Source of the DNA: Hydrotalea flava
GTDB lineage: Bacteria > Bacteroidota > Bacteroidia > Chitinophagales > Chitinophagaceae
Direction of reading: 5' to 3'
Length of the DNA stretch: 61,306 bases
Assembly: GCF_001623405.1 (NCBI RefSeq)
Contig: NZ_LUHG01000013.1
Location: 1 to 61,306, forward strand
The position numbers were made by a program, and so were the translations under genes. The notes under the pieces are model-generated. The model was not told the origin of the DNA and did no database searches. It was given only the letters and a program-made list of their open reading frames with translations. Below are positions 45,170 to 54,666 of the stretch, in pieces. Within the stretch, counting starts at the first letter, position 1; each line of letters begins with the position of its first letter.

Positions 45170-46072
45170 ATGAATATAAGTAAAATTTTCCTGTTTATTT
45201 TTTTGTTCAGCATTTGTAAAAATTTACAAGCACAGGACACAACATTTTTGTCGATGTTAAACGACTCGGTAGCTGCGCATGCAAAAACTACTTATGTTAC
45301 CGGAACTTTCAAAGGCAACCATATAGTAAATATGCAAACGGTAGAATCGCCGGCTAAAGGTGCTATGTATTTTCTTATCATGCACAGGTTTGGCGCATTA
45401 AACAGTGGGGCTTATAATTTATTTGGATTGGATAATGCAACACTTCGTCTGGGTTTTGACTATGGGATTACTGACCTTCTTTCTGTGGGTGTTGGTAGAA
45501 CTTCATTAGATAAAGCTTTTGATGGTTACATAAAATATAAATTTTTAAGACAAACCGATGGCAGCAATAAAAATCCGGTAACCGCAGATCTACTGTTGGG
45601 GATATCGAACTACACCCAACGTTACCCTGATAAACCCTATTTAGATGCCAGCTATCGTACGGTATATAATGCACAATTGTTAGTAGCAAGAAAATTTAAC
45701 AAATTTTCATTACAAATAGTACCCACTTTCCTCCATTATAATTTAGTACCTACGGCGCAGGATGCAAATAACATCTTTGCACTTGGCTTGGGGGGGCGAA
45801 TAAAACTAACTAACAGAATGAGTATTACAAGCGAATACACTTATCTACCACCAAATCAAGTGGTATCTATGACTGTATATAATTCGCTTTCTTTTGCGTG
45901 GGAAATAGAAACCGGAGGGCATGTTTTTCAACTGGTATTCTCTAACTCGCAGGGAATGACAGAACCTTACTACATTACCCGCACTAACGGGAGCTGGGCA
46001 AATGGAGACATTTATTTTGGATTTAATATTTCAAGAAATTTCAATATAACAAAACATGCAAAATTAAAATAA
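45170..46072 (+). CDS. DUF5777 family outer-membrane beta-barrel protein
   Basis: A 300-residue protein with a signal peptide (N-L-Q-A-Q). A series of amphipathic beta strands follows, with the DUF5777 features H-R-F-G-A-L-N-S-G, then L-G-F-D-Y-G-I-T-D-L-L-S-V-G-V-G-R, and a C-terminal strand ending F-G-F-N-I-S-R-N-F. It is predicted to be an outer-membrane barrel. Function unknown. Last gene of the four-gene operon. Confidence 0.82.
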   Translation: MNISKIFLFIFLFSICKNLQAQDTTFLSMLNDSVAAHAKTTYVTGTFKGNHIVNMQTVESPAKGAMYFLIMHRFGALNSGAYNLFGLDNATLRLGFDYGITDLLSVGVGRTSLDKAFDGYIKYKFLRQTDGSNKNPVTADLLLGISNYTQRYPDKPYLDASYRTVYNAQLLVARKFNKFSLQIVPTFLHYNLVPTAQDANNIFALGLGGRIKLTNRMSITSEYTYLPPNQVVSMTVYNSLSFAWEIETGGHVFQLVFSNSQGMTEPYYITRTNGSWANGDIYFGFNISRNFNITKHAKLK

Positions 46073-46324
46073 CGTATATTTTCTACAACCAGATTCCAAC
46101 ACCTAAGCGCAATTGTATAAAAGGCGAAAAAGCTATTAATAATATTTTCACCTTTTCACCAAGTAGTACAACCTTTTAACCTTTTGATTACTTACATCAA
46201 AAAAATACAAACATCTTAGTTTAATAGACAACGAACTGATTATTCTGTTATTAAAAGCAGGATGAATGTATAATAAGCTACTATTTAAATTGGTGTACCT
46301 CATACCACAATATGTACAAATTAA

Positions 46325-46483
46325 ACCAGAATAGGGCAAGGCAAAACTCCGGTAGAATATTTAGCAAGTATTGCACAACGTAAAACGGTTATTCGGCATC
46401 AAAAAACGCCTTACAAGTTTTTTCAGGTTAGTTATGAAAAGTTATACTTTGCAACAATTGATAATAGATTAAGAGCGCCCTGA
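46325..46483 (+). pseudogene. Possible transposase C-terminal remnant
   Basis: The frame reads TRIGQGKTPVEYLASIAQRK, then TVIRHQKTPYKFFQV and ends at TGA 46481. K-T-P-V-E-Y-L-A resembles the end of integrase-core transposases. No start codon or catalytic residues are present. Family not certain. Confidence 0.3.
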
Positions 46484-46789
46484 ATGAATGCACATAAAAG
46501 TTAAAGAGAGTTAAAAAGGTACTCAAAAAAATTTACCGGTTCAAAGTAATGAAACCAATATCGGCACAAAATATTTGGTTATAAAAACTATTGCATGGCA
46601 TACCCCCAAACAAACTTCTTTAACTTTTGCTAAGCAACCATTGCCCATATAAAAGACAGGGCAATAATGGAAAAGTTGTACAATAAAAAAAGAACAGTGG
46701 CAGCCCCTGCATGCAGCAAGCACCAAATTAACGCATTGAAGATATAGAATATATATACAAAATTAGGCATACAAAGTTGCATACATGTA

Positions 46790-46996
46790 AAAAGCTATCG
46801 CAATAACCGCTTAAATAAACGGAATTTGAAGCGAAACTGTTGCAAATTAAAAGTGAGGGCAAGCGTAAAACATATTTTTGGATGTATGACCCATAATATG
46901 ACCCGGATGTATTTGCAATACAGCAACTTTACAACAAACACAACCGGCATAAACATAATGAAACTTACCTACTACAACCTGTTCAGGCTGATTTAG
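46790..46996 (+). pseudogene. IS5-type transposase C-terminal remnant
   Basis: The frame reads N-N-R-L-N-K-R-N, then V-R-A-S-V-K-H-I-F-G-C-M-T-H-N-M-T, and ends M-K-L-T-Y-Y-N-L-F-R-L-I. This corresponds to the conserved V-R-x-x-V-E-H-x-F-G...N-L-x-R end of IS5-family transposases, with Glu replaced by Lys, so it is dead. The 5' part is lost. Confidence 0.65.
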
Positions 46997-47258
46997 TTAA
47001 ACGACGTAGTAGAAAATCGGGAGAAGCAGTGTGTCAGATCCTTAACAGGAGCACATAAAAGCAAAAAAGAGATGAAAGCACCATTTTAGAAATAATAAGT
47101 CAGCCAATTTTATCAACGAAAATCATCAAAAAATTACCCGAAATTAAAATCAGTTTTGAAAAACAGGGTTATTAGCGATGCCATGAAGTAATGAATTGCA
47201 GCAGTATTTTTAAAATATATAAATGTTTTTTTTAAATAAACCATTCATTACTACCTAT

Positions 47259-47963
47259 TTATTTAATAGCTGTAACTTTCCCAAAATCTACATTGAATAC
47301 TACACCTGGCTGAATTCCTAAGCCATTACTTGCAACATTATTTATTTTTCCGCTCAGATTAAAAATACCAAGTTCAGGAATAATACCAATTACTGAATTT
47401 AGGTTAGTAGATAAACCAATACTGCCCCCAATTACGTTAACATAATTATTATCATTACCTCCCTCAGCACTTGGTATAACTGTTTGTAAAAGCCTACTAT
47501 TAAATGTAATAGAAGTAATGCTATTTAATTGCCGGGTTATGGAGAATGCTACTCCGGGTGACTAAGCTGATTTATGATTATTTAATATTTTCAAATAGGC
47601 ATAACCGCCTCCGGCAATTACTGCAATTTGGTATGGCGCAGTAGCATTGGTTAATCGTAGCTTTGCATCTATAGCACTGCTTAAAGTTGGGCCTATGGTT
47701 GACCACGGTAATGGAACAGTACAAAGTCTGTAACCGATATCTAAATTCTTCGAAATTCCTAAACGCAACCCTGCGTGTGCTAAAAAAGGTGTGAAATTAG
47801 TGGTTGCCGGATTTTTAATGAATGTTACCTGGCCACCTGTACCACTGATAAAAACAAAATCTTTGGGTTGTACTGTAGCAGCGGTACCAAAATTTAACAC
47901 CCATTGCGCATGTGCTTCTACCACTATGCAGCATAAAATTAAAATCAACAAATTTTTATTCAC
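47259..47963 (-). pseudogene. Secreted/outer-membrane barrel protein gene with an internal amber stop
   Basis: From ATG 47963 there is a signal peptide (V-E-A-H-A-Q) and 133 residues of barrel-like sequence (L-R-L-G-I-S-K-N-L-D-I-G-Y). A TAG then follows at A-Y-L-K-I-L-N-N-H-K-S-A. The same frame continues for 100 more codons (S-P-G-V-A-F-S-I-T-R-Q-L, ending V-V-F-N-V-D-F-G-K-V-T-A-I-K) to TAA at 47259. A single nonsense mutation thus splits a 234-residue protein. Family not recognised. Confidence 0.65.
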
Positions 47964-48164
47964 TGTTATATTATTTATTTTTCATTCTTATTTTTACCTA
48001 TGAAGGTAGGTAAACATAAATGTATAACAGGGATAAAAAACGTTTATAATTACTAAGTAATAAAATAAACAACTAAATAATTGTCTATACTATTTGCCCT
48101 AATTTAGTTTGAGCAGTTATATATATAACAAAATGATACCGAATAATGGTAAAGCAACTAATTG

Positions 48165-49103
48165 CTAATCTTTTGCGGGTGTAATCACAATATTCCGAAA
48201 TTCAATAGGTCCATGATCGCCCTGAAAATAAATAGGGCCTGGATTTTCTTCCTTACTATCTAATGCGCCTCCGGTAATGCCGGGTATTTCGCGATTACAA
48301 ATTACTTTTACGCCATTGGCCACCACTGTTACCATTCTTCCCACCAAAGTAATATCAAACGACTGCCACTCGCCGGGCGATTTGGCCACCATTTCGCTCG
48401 GTGCAATAAACCCGTAAATAGCACTGAATAAACCTACAGCGGGTTCTTTGCCTTTACTGTCTATTATCTGCACTTCATACCTTCCGCGCAAATACACGCC
48501 GCTATTGCTTTCTGCCGGATAACGAAATTCAACATGCAGTTTAAAATCTTTAAATACTCTATCGCTTACTAAGTTAGCACCCGAATGCGGACTTTTCAAT
48601 ACGCCATTTTCCACTACCCATTGGTTTTTACCCATGGCATGCCAGCCACTCAGGTCTTTCCCGTTAAAAAGTTGAATGGGTTTTCCCCAAACAAAGGGTT
48701 TATCCCGATGCAAACTGGGCGCACGATGAGCAGTCCAGGTAAAATTTTCTCCTTCACTGCTTACCCCTGTTCCTACCAAACTATCGCCCTGTAAAGTACC
48801 TTCTATGGATAAATATTTATCAGATGGCTCCCATTGTGGCGGAATGGCAAAATGCATGGTATTGTTTTCAAAAAACACTTCCGAAATAGGGCGGGCACTA
48901 CCGCCGGGGCCCACAAACTGCCCCACTAAGGTTTTAAATCCTGAATGGTATACGCCCAGCCAGGAAGGCAATGCCTTACCGTTAACTTGTAATACCATAT
49001 CCCATTTACCTTCTAATGGAGAACCTTCCGGTGGCATTACCTGTGCATGCGTTACTATTTGCATACAAAACAACAAAATGGTTAAAAAGGAGTACTTTTT
49101 CAT
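48165..49103 (-). CDS. Secreted DUF1080 (3-keto-disaccharide hydrolase) family protein
   Basis: A 312-residue protein with a signal peptide (I-V-T-H-A-Q). An N-terminal domain of about 120 residues precedes the DUF1080 domain, recognisable by L-F-N-G-K-D-L-S-G-W-H, W-V-V-E-N-G-V-L, F-K-D-F-K-L-H-V-E-F-R-Y, S-N-S-G-V-Y-L-R-G-R-Y-E-V-Q-I-I-D-S, and the C-terminal G-P-I-Y-F-Q-G-D-H-G-P-I-E-F-R-N-I. The domain is a concanavalin-like sandwich, probably hydrolysing 3-keto-glycosides. Start at ATG 49103, where the signal peptide begins; the frame extends to 49175. Confidence 0.9.
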   Translation of the reverse strand: MKKYSFLTILLFCMQIVTHAQVMPPEGSPLEGKWDMVLQVNGKALPSWLGVYHSGFKTLVGQFVGPGGSARPISEVFFENNTMHFAIPPQWEPSDKYLSIEGTLQGDSLVGTGVSSEGENFTWTAHRAPSLHRDKPFVWGKPIQLFNGKDLSGWHAMGKNQWVVENGVLKSPHSGANLVSDRVFKDFKLHVEFRYPAESNSGVYLRGRYEVQIIDSKGKEPAVGLFSAIYGFIAPSEMVAKSPGEWQSFDITLVGRMVTVVANGVKVICNREIPGITGGALDSKEENPGPIYFQGDHGPIEFRNIVITPAKD

Positions 49104-50137
49104 AAGTGTGTTGGTTAATGAAGTTTGGAATACAACAGGCAATAGCCCAAATGGCCTATGGCTGCAAACTAACATGAAATTACAGTTTTTGAAGCAGTTA
49201 GAAAAAGATTCGTGATTAAAACTATTTACTTATGTTAACGTAATATCTTTTACATGCGCATACTTTCAGAAACCCAAAGCCAACTTTGAATTACATTAAA
49301 ATATGAAGCAATGAAATTACAATTCCTTTTGTTCCCCGAGGGTTAGATGTACAACAAGAAAATATTACAATTTGAACCGTAAGTGTCAATACCTTCTATG
49401 CCACTATTGATCACCTGCAAGGCATTACAGCACAAAATAAAAAAACAACTTTTACAAGATTAATTTTTTTGAACGATATGATGGAATTGCAGGGGTGTGA
49501 GGGCGGAGCAATTTTTAGATGAATATTGTTACCGGTACCAGCAAGCTACTAAAAAACTACGGCGTAGGCACAGCCTTACGCCGAGTGGCTTCTTTTACTA
49601 TTTGTAACTTGCAAACTATGCCGAGTATGGGGTTAGATGTACAACAAGAAAATATTACAATTTGAACCGTCAGTATCAATACCTTCTATGCCACTATTGT
49701 TCACCTGCAAGGCATTACAGCACAAAATAAAAAAGCAACCTTTTACAAGATTGATTTTTTTGAACGATATGATGGCAGTGCCGGGGTTGTGAGGGCTGAG
49801 CAATTTTTGGATGAATGTTGTTACCGGTACCAGCAAGCTACCAAAAAACTACGGCGTAGGCACAGCCATACGCCGAGTGTGGTTTTATTGTTTTGATGTT
49901 GATATACTAAGCTGAGAGGGGTTTTTGGTAGGAATTAGAGGATATGATACAACCAAAATAATAAAGCCAATCTTTTGCAAGATTACCTGTTGAAAGTTTT
50001 GAGTGGCGGGTATAGATGATTGGGATAGTTGCTAAAAGCTACCAAAAAATTACAGCCTAGGCACAACTTTTCCCTCCTCTGGCGGTGCCATACGCCAAGG
50101 GAAAATCTTGATATTGGATAAACTACGCTGAGGCAAG
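49104..50137. other. Repeat-rich region without intact genes
   Basis: About 1 kb, mostly filled by two nearly identical 250-bp units and a third divergent one (see the repeat entry). Remnant coding sense is visible in the units, but no open gene. Confidence 0.6.
49341..50110. repeat. Tandem array of ~290-bp units with CGGCGTA hairpins
   Basis: Unit 1 at 49341-49587 and unit 2 at 49631-49880 are offset by 290 bases and closely similar throughout (a handful of changes and short indels). A diverged third unit lies about 49940-50110. Units 1 and 2 end with a hairpin in which CGGCGTA pairs with TACGCCG around GGCACAGCC (49560-49583 and 49852-49875). Unit 2 has coding-like sense on the plus strand (N-T-F-Y-A-T-I-V-H-L-Q-G, then K-I-D-F-F-E-R-Y-D-G), interrupted in unit 1. 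Confidence 0.8.
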
Positions 50138-50761
50138 GGCAACAACATTACGGATCAGGATATTGCTGATATGTGGATTCATGAATCATTTGCCAATTAT
50201 GCCGAAGCATTGTATGTGGAATGTCAGTACGGTAAACAGGCCGGGGAGGATTATGTCATTGGCTGCAGGCGTCTCATCAGAAATGATCGTCCCATTATCG
50301 GACATTATGGTGTGAATGATGAAGGATCAGAGGATATGTATTACAAAGGGGGTAATATGCTGAATATGATCAGACATATAATCGGGAACGACTCACTTTG
50401 GCGTGCTATTTTAAGAGGATTGAATCAAACCTTCTGGCATCAGACGGTTACATCCCGGCAGATTGAACAATACATCATCCAAAAAAGCAAAAGTGATCTG
50501 CAGCCTGTGTTTGATCAATATTTGCGTACCACACAGATTCCTGAACTGGAATATGTATTCAGGAATGATACACTATGGTATCGCTGGACAAATGTAATTC
50601 CGGATTTTCACATGCCAGTAAGGGTTTTTACTGGCAATCATCCGCTCGTATTGCATGCCACAACCAACTGGCAGCAGATCACATTACCGGTAAGTGGAGT
50701 GGATGTATTAAAGATTGACAGAAACTTTTATGTAAATAGCAGAAAGCTTACCCAAATGTAA
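50138..50761 (+). pseudogene. 3' remnant of an M1 family aminopeptidase gene
   Basis: The sequence joins the M1 fold at G-N-N-I-T-D-Q-D-I-A-D-M-W-I-H-E-S-F-A-N-Y-A-E, where the second zinc-ligand Glu helix lies. The upstream HExxH helix and everything before are missing. The C-terminal helical and beta domains continue to a normal end (196 codons from ATG 50171, though this ATG is internal to the original gene). The 5' boundary abuts the tandem repeat array. It is not a functional aminopeptidase. Confidence 0.8.
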
Positions 50762-50776
50762 ACAGAAATATCTGTT

Positions 50777-51148
50777 TCATTTAATCCCGCTGAACCAGTG
50801 CTGTGCATTCCTCCCAATCACAGGTATGGGTTTCATGCTGCCGTTAATGGCTGCAATCAATCCCATGAGCCAGAGAATCAGCAATCCGATGTAGAGAAAT
50901 ATCATCAATACACCTATTATCCAACCCAGTACAGGAATAAGAACCAACATCATTTGTGCAATCCAGATGCAGATTCCTATGATATACAATCCAATCGTCT
51001 GCCTGAGGTGAAATGCGCCCAGTTCCGATTTTTCATTATTATGCATGACGTAGGCGATTACCCATCCGATGATAGTCAGGTAACTCAGGACGGATACCAT
51101 TTTTCCGTTTTCGGAAGTAGTACTCTGGGTGGAATGTGTCTGTTCCAT
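50777..51148 (-). CDS. DUF4870 domain membrane protein (TIC20-like)
   Basis: A 123-residue protein with three hydrophobic segments and the DUF4870 features: M-V-S-V-L-S-Y-L-T-I-I-G-W-V-I-A-Y, F-H-L-R-Q-T-I-G-L-Y, and I-G-R-N-A-Q near the C-terminus. Role unknown. It lies convergent to the M1 remnant. Confidence 0.85.
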   Translation of the reverse strand: MEQTHSTQSTTSENGKMVSVLSYLTIIGWVIAYVMHNNEKSELGAFHLRQTIGLYIIGICIWIAQMMLVLIPVLGWIIGVLMIFLYIGLLILWLMGLIAAINGSMKPIPVIGRNAQHWFSGIK

Positions 51149-51280
51149 GGAATATTATTTTAAAGTTAACAATACATGCTCCTGATATATTATATTTCAT
51201 GTGCTTGTGTAATGCCATGCAGCGTGTTATCACTTATGCATCAGATAAACAATATTATCTCCAAATTGTTGTATGAAGAA

Positions 51281-51829
51281 TTATTCCATCCTTTTTATTT
51301 TGAATGAGCTGCTTACTTTGTAGAGATGAGTTGGTAAAGATTCTACTTCATTACCATTATCAGTCAATATACCCGAAAATGTACCGACCAGGAAGTCGCC
51401 GTTTTTTTTCGGATAACTTGTTACAATAACCTGCCCCTGCTTACCAATCAAGACAATATTATTGTCAACGTTGAGGTCTATTCTCGCATTTTTTTTAGGA
51501 TCCTCATTTTTATTTGAAAAAACAAATGTTCCTGTGCCTGATGGAGTAATGCGAATATTCATAGTGAGGAAGAATGATTTGTTACCTGTTACCGCATCTC
51601 CTGAAAAGCCAAAATCGGTATAGCCTTCATCTGATGCCTCGCTAAACCCCAACGGGGAGCCGTTTTCCATCGAGAAAGTGAACTCGCCTGCAGGAACAGC
51701 AAGGTCGTTGGGCTGCTCCGGCTGGATGGTTAACACCACTTTTCCCATATCTAATGATGGTTGGGCATTCACGGAAAAATAAGTGAGCAATGATAAAATG
51801 TAAACGACTGATAATATTCTTCTTTTCAT
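51281..51829 (-). CDS. Secreted protein of unknown function (182 aa)
   Basis: A signal peptide (about residues 1-22, F-S-V-N-A-Q) followed by a beta-rich domain (F-T-F-S-M-E-N-G-S-P-L-G-F, then K-N-A-R-I-D-L-N-V-D-N-N-I-V). I do not recognise the family. It is last of a co-oriented run of four exported-protein genes (55910 to 51281). Confidence 0.75.
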   Translation of the reverse strand: MKRRILSVVYILSLLTYFSVNAQPSLDMGKVVLTIQPEQPNDLAVPAGEFTFSMENGSPLGFSEASDEGYTDFGFSGDAVTGNKSFFLTMNIRITPSGTGTFVFSNKNEDPKKNARIDLNVDNNIVLIGKQGQVIVTSYPKKNGDFLVGTFSGILTDNGNEVESLPTHLYKVSSSFKIKRME

Positions 51830-51854
51830 AGCAATAAAATTTATAGTTTGTAAT

Positions 51855-52802
51855 TTATTTTCCCATCATGCTGTTGATATCGTTCCAATTTATTTTATTG
51901 ATCACATCCTTAACCTTATCTGGTCTTCCTTCTATGTGTGCACACAAATTCTGCAATACATCACACTTGATTGATTTTACACCATTCAGTGTGGCGGCGG
52001 AAGAGGTAAAAGGTTTTTCAAACATGGGCTGCCAGTTGTTGTAGGAATCTTTGGGTTGGTAATTGCCAAACAGAATAGTTGCAACGGACGCAGGGCTATT
52101 GAAAAAATAGCCTTTGTAAGTAAGCTCATAGGCATGACGATCGGGAGGCTCCTTATTTATCAGCAGCCCGGCATAGAAAGCCCCCGGCACCTGTAGGGTA
52201 GATTGAGGAATGAGTGAATGTTGTCCGCCATCTTCCATGCCTGTTGTCACATGGTAGGGATTAATACCGAAGTGAACTAACACGATTGTTCCTTCGGTGA
52301 ATGCTGTGGTATTCTTCAGATCTTCTTTTTGCAGAGCATCCATATCCTGCTCATTTACACTTTTTTCCATCCGGTGTATCCATTCTTCTTTCCATTGCCG
52401 CCATAGCATCAGAGAATCTTTATTTACCACTATGATGAAGGCGAGATGATCTTCAGTTGGTGGTCTTTTTTCATAGGGGGTAGCTTCCCAGTTCGCATAG
52501 CTGATAAAAATAAAAGGTGGTCCATCATTATATTCATCGGTTAACTGATATACCAGCCATCCATTTTGTTTGGCTGTTTTTTGTAAAAAATCAGTAATCT
52601 CATTGCGCATTTTTCTTTGAAAGGCAAGGCCTTGTTCAATAGCGCCGTTTCCTTTTCGAACTTCCCATTCGTCGGCCTGTGAAATGGATGTTGCATTAGG
52701 ACATGGCGCCGACCAGTAGTTGCAAGGATAGCTCTGGCTGTTTGCACTATGTGCAATAAAAATAAAAATGAATACAAGAAAAGTTGACATGAAATCTTTC
52801 AT
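51855..52802 (-). CDS. Secreted protein of unknown function (315 aa)
   Basis: A signal peptide (residues about 1-22, A-H-S-A-N-S-Q), then a domain starting P-C-N-Y-W-S-A-P-C-P-N-A. Parts read W-L-V-Y-Q-L-T-D-E-Y and P-Y-E-K-R-P-P-T-E-D-H-L-A-F-I-I-V, with no motif I can place. It lies 25 bases upstream of the 182-residue gene and is probably co-transcribed. Confidence 0.75.
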   Translation of the reverse strand: MKDFMSTFLVFIFIFIAHSANSQSYPCNYWSAPCPNATSISQADEWEVRKGNGAIEQGLAFQRKMRNEITDFLQKTAKQNGWLVYQLTDEYNDGPPFIFISYANWEATPYEKRPPTEDHLAFIIVVNKDSLMLWRQWKEEWIHRMEKSVNEQDMDALQKEDLKNTTAFTEGTIVLVHFGINPYHVTTGMEDGGQHSLIPQSTLQVPGAFYAGLLINKEPPDRHAYELTYKGYFFNSPASVATILFGNYQPKDSYNNWQPMFEKPFTSSAATLNGVKSIKCDVLQNLCAHIEGRPDKVKDVINKINWNDINSMMGK

Positions 52803-52905
52803 ACAAGTTTTATTTAGCGGTAGCCGTTTTCAAAATAGGCACATTAGATAAAAGGTATTTCAGATGTATATATTCTGTTTTTTTGATTTTGATAACCCGT
52901 TTTTT

Positions 52906-54666
52906 TTATTTTAATTTTTCTACTTTAATTGTGATACTTCCCTGTAAAGCACCATTAATATCATTTTCCTGAAAAATATTTAGTGGCGTTTCAGATTGAT
53001 TATTAAACGTACCGGTAAACTGAAGAAAATTTCCCATAATAGAAGGGTTATCCTTCATGGGAGGAAGACCATAAGCTGATGGATTGAATTGGGTTCCTCT
53101 CATACCTTCCACAAAGGCGCTGTCTGCTTTTGAATGTTGCAATGGCGAGTTACTCATTTTTGTAAATAAATCCCCCCTGCCACGTTCTTCCATGATTTTT
53201 TGCAGTTTCAGCATATCTGATTTTCCCTGTGCAGTATGCCAGTAGTTCGCATCTTTAGCATGTGCTTTTATTTGTTCCACTTCAGCCAATTCTTGGTATT
53301 CTTTTGTTTTGCTTTTTTTGGCAACATTCTTTTCAATATCATAAAAAAGGTTTTGAACAAGATGAGAAGTAAATCCTGGTAAATCCACAACTCCATCTTT
53401 AACCCTGTAAGGTTCACTGCTAATCCATCCGTTTTCAGAAGGAGAAAATGTATCGAAAGCAATTTTAGCTGGTGTTGTTCCTTTCTTATAAATGTTGCCA
53501 ATATTCAACGTAAACGGGATGGTATAGTCGTATTTGCCAATAAGTTTCATGTGCCTTGTAGATGCAGATAGTACATGCACAGGCATATTTCGTGTACCAT
53601 CCACTGCTTTCAATTGAAATGTTCCATCCGCATAGGAAATTAATTTTGTAATCACTTCTCCACTCAGTTGCCAATGCAATCCATCTGCTCCGGTAATATT
53701 CACATTCATGGTTAGTTTATATTTCTCGTCTTCCACCTGTATTTTTAATTCATCATTACCACATTTCAACACATGATAACCTGATTTGCCATTGACTGCC
53801 GTATAAGTAAAATCAGGAAAAACAGTTGTTTCACCTTCATTTTTTGCAGTAAAAATTAAAACAGCTTCGCCGGAACTGTTCGTTTTTACGTTGGGATTAT
53901 TGATGATACCAACTTTGGGTGTGCCTAGTCTTATATTCAATTGCTGGTTCGGTACTGGTTTTTCATCAGCACAATCAAAAATTTTGATATGCACATTTGT
54001 AGTTTCACCAATTTTTAAATTAGTTTTATCCGCAGTGGCTTTGAATTTTAGCCCAATCCATTTTTTGCCTCCAGATTCATCTCGTACTTTCTTTTGATAA
54101 TCCCGAAGTTTATCCAACGTCGGCGAATATGAAGCTATAGCCTGATCAATCAAATAGTCTACTTTACCAAGGTCAGTTGTTGATTGAGTTATTGTTGTGA
54201 CTATAGTATGCGTGTAGGCATCGTAAATTTTTACAGAAACAGTGTAAGTATAATTAGGACTATTGCCGCTTCTTGAAACTTCACAATAACTGGTAAAATC
54301 AATATCCCCTTCCGGACCACCACCGTTGTCCGGAGGCAATTCGTAGGTTTTAATTTTTTGGGCACCAGGACTAAAACCTTGATACACTTTGAATTCATCG
54401 GATTGTTGCTTTAAGTAAGCATTGTCAAGCCAGTCTCCGGAGTTTTCTGCTTCAATGTATTTGCCGCCTTCAACTACATTCACGGGGCTATCCGAACGAA
54501 AATTCATTTTAGTATCGTACACATAAAGCTTTATTGGAGGACATTTACATTTGTCCTGTGCTATTAAATGAAGGTTTAAAAACCCTAAAATAAAAACCGT
54601 AACAAGCCTTTTTAAGAGCATTGGAATATGGATTATTAAAAGAAATCTAATTCGTAAGGAACTCAT
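52906..54666 (-). CDS. Secreted Ig-like domain protein (586 aa)
   Basis: It starts at an ATG overlapping the stop of the OmpA gene (TAATG). An ATG at 54621 would give a cleaner signal peptide (M-L-L-K-R-L-V-T-V-F, ending L-I-A-Q). It has K-C-K-C-P-P after cleavage. An invasin/BIG1-like Ig module lies about residues 215-300 (T-N-V-H-I-K-I-F-D, L-N-I-R-L-G-T-P-K-V-G, S-S-G-E-A-V-L-I-F-T-A). The C-terminal half is unassigned. It is probably a periplasmic or surface structural protein. Confidence 0.75.
   Translation of the reverse strand: MSSLRIRFLLIIHIPMLLKRLVTVFILGFLNLHLIAQDKCKCPPIKLYVYDTKMNFRSDSPVNVVEGGKYIEAENSGDWLDNAYLKQQSDEFKVYQGFSPGAQKIKTYELPPDNGGGPEGDIDFTSYCEVSRSGNSPNYTYTVSVKIYDAYTHTIVTTITQSTTDLGKVDYLIDQAIASYSPTLDKLRDYQKKVRDESGGKKWIGLKFKATADKTNLKIGETTNVHIKIFDCADEKPVPNQQLNIRLGTPKVGIINNPNVKTNSSGEAVLIFTAKNEGETTVFPDFTYTAVNGKSGYHVLKCGNDELKIQVEDEKYKLTMNVNITGADGLHWQLSGEVITKLISYADGTFQLKAVDGTRNMPVHVLSASTRHMKLIGKYDYTIPFTLNIGNIYKKGTTPAKIAFDTFSPSENGWISSEPYRVKDGVVDLPGFTSHLVQNLFYDIEKNVAKKSKTKEYQELAEVEQIKAHAKDANYWHTAQGKSDMLKLQKIMEERGRGDLFTKMSNSPLQHSKADSAFVEGMRGTQFNPSAYGLPPMKDNPSIMGNFLQFTGTFNNQSETPLNIFQENDINGALQGSITIKVEKLK

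Larger units (their letters stand above)
46073..47258. other. Decayed intergenic region with transposase debris
   Basis: About 1.2 kb of AT-rich sequence without an intact gene. It holds at least one recognisable IS5-type transposase remnant (46790-46996) and a weaker one (46325-46483). Confidence 0.6.

Noticed and set aside
46541-46726. Minus-strand 61-codon frame in the transposase graveyard
   Set aside because: Composition is unlike neighbouring genes (many C, F) and there is no start context or family resemblance.
49633-49836. Minus-strand 67-codon frame in the repeat unit
   Set aside because: Lost in the other copies, cysteine-rich and without family resemblance; the plus-strand sense looks more protein-like.
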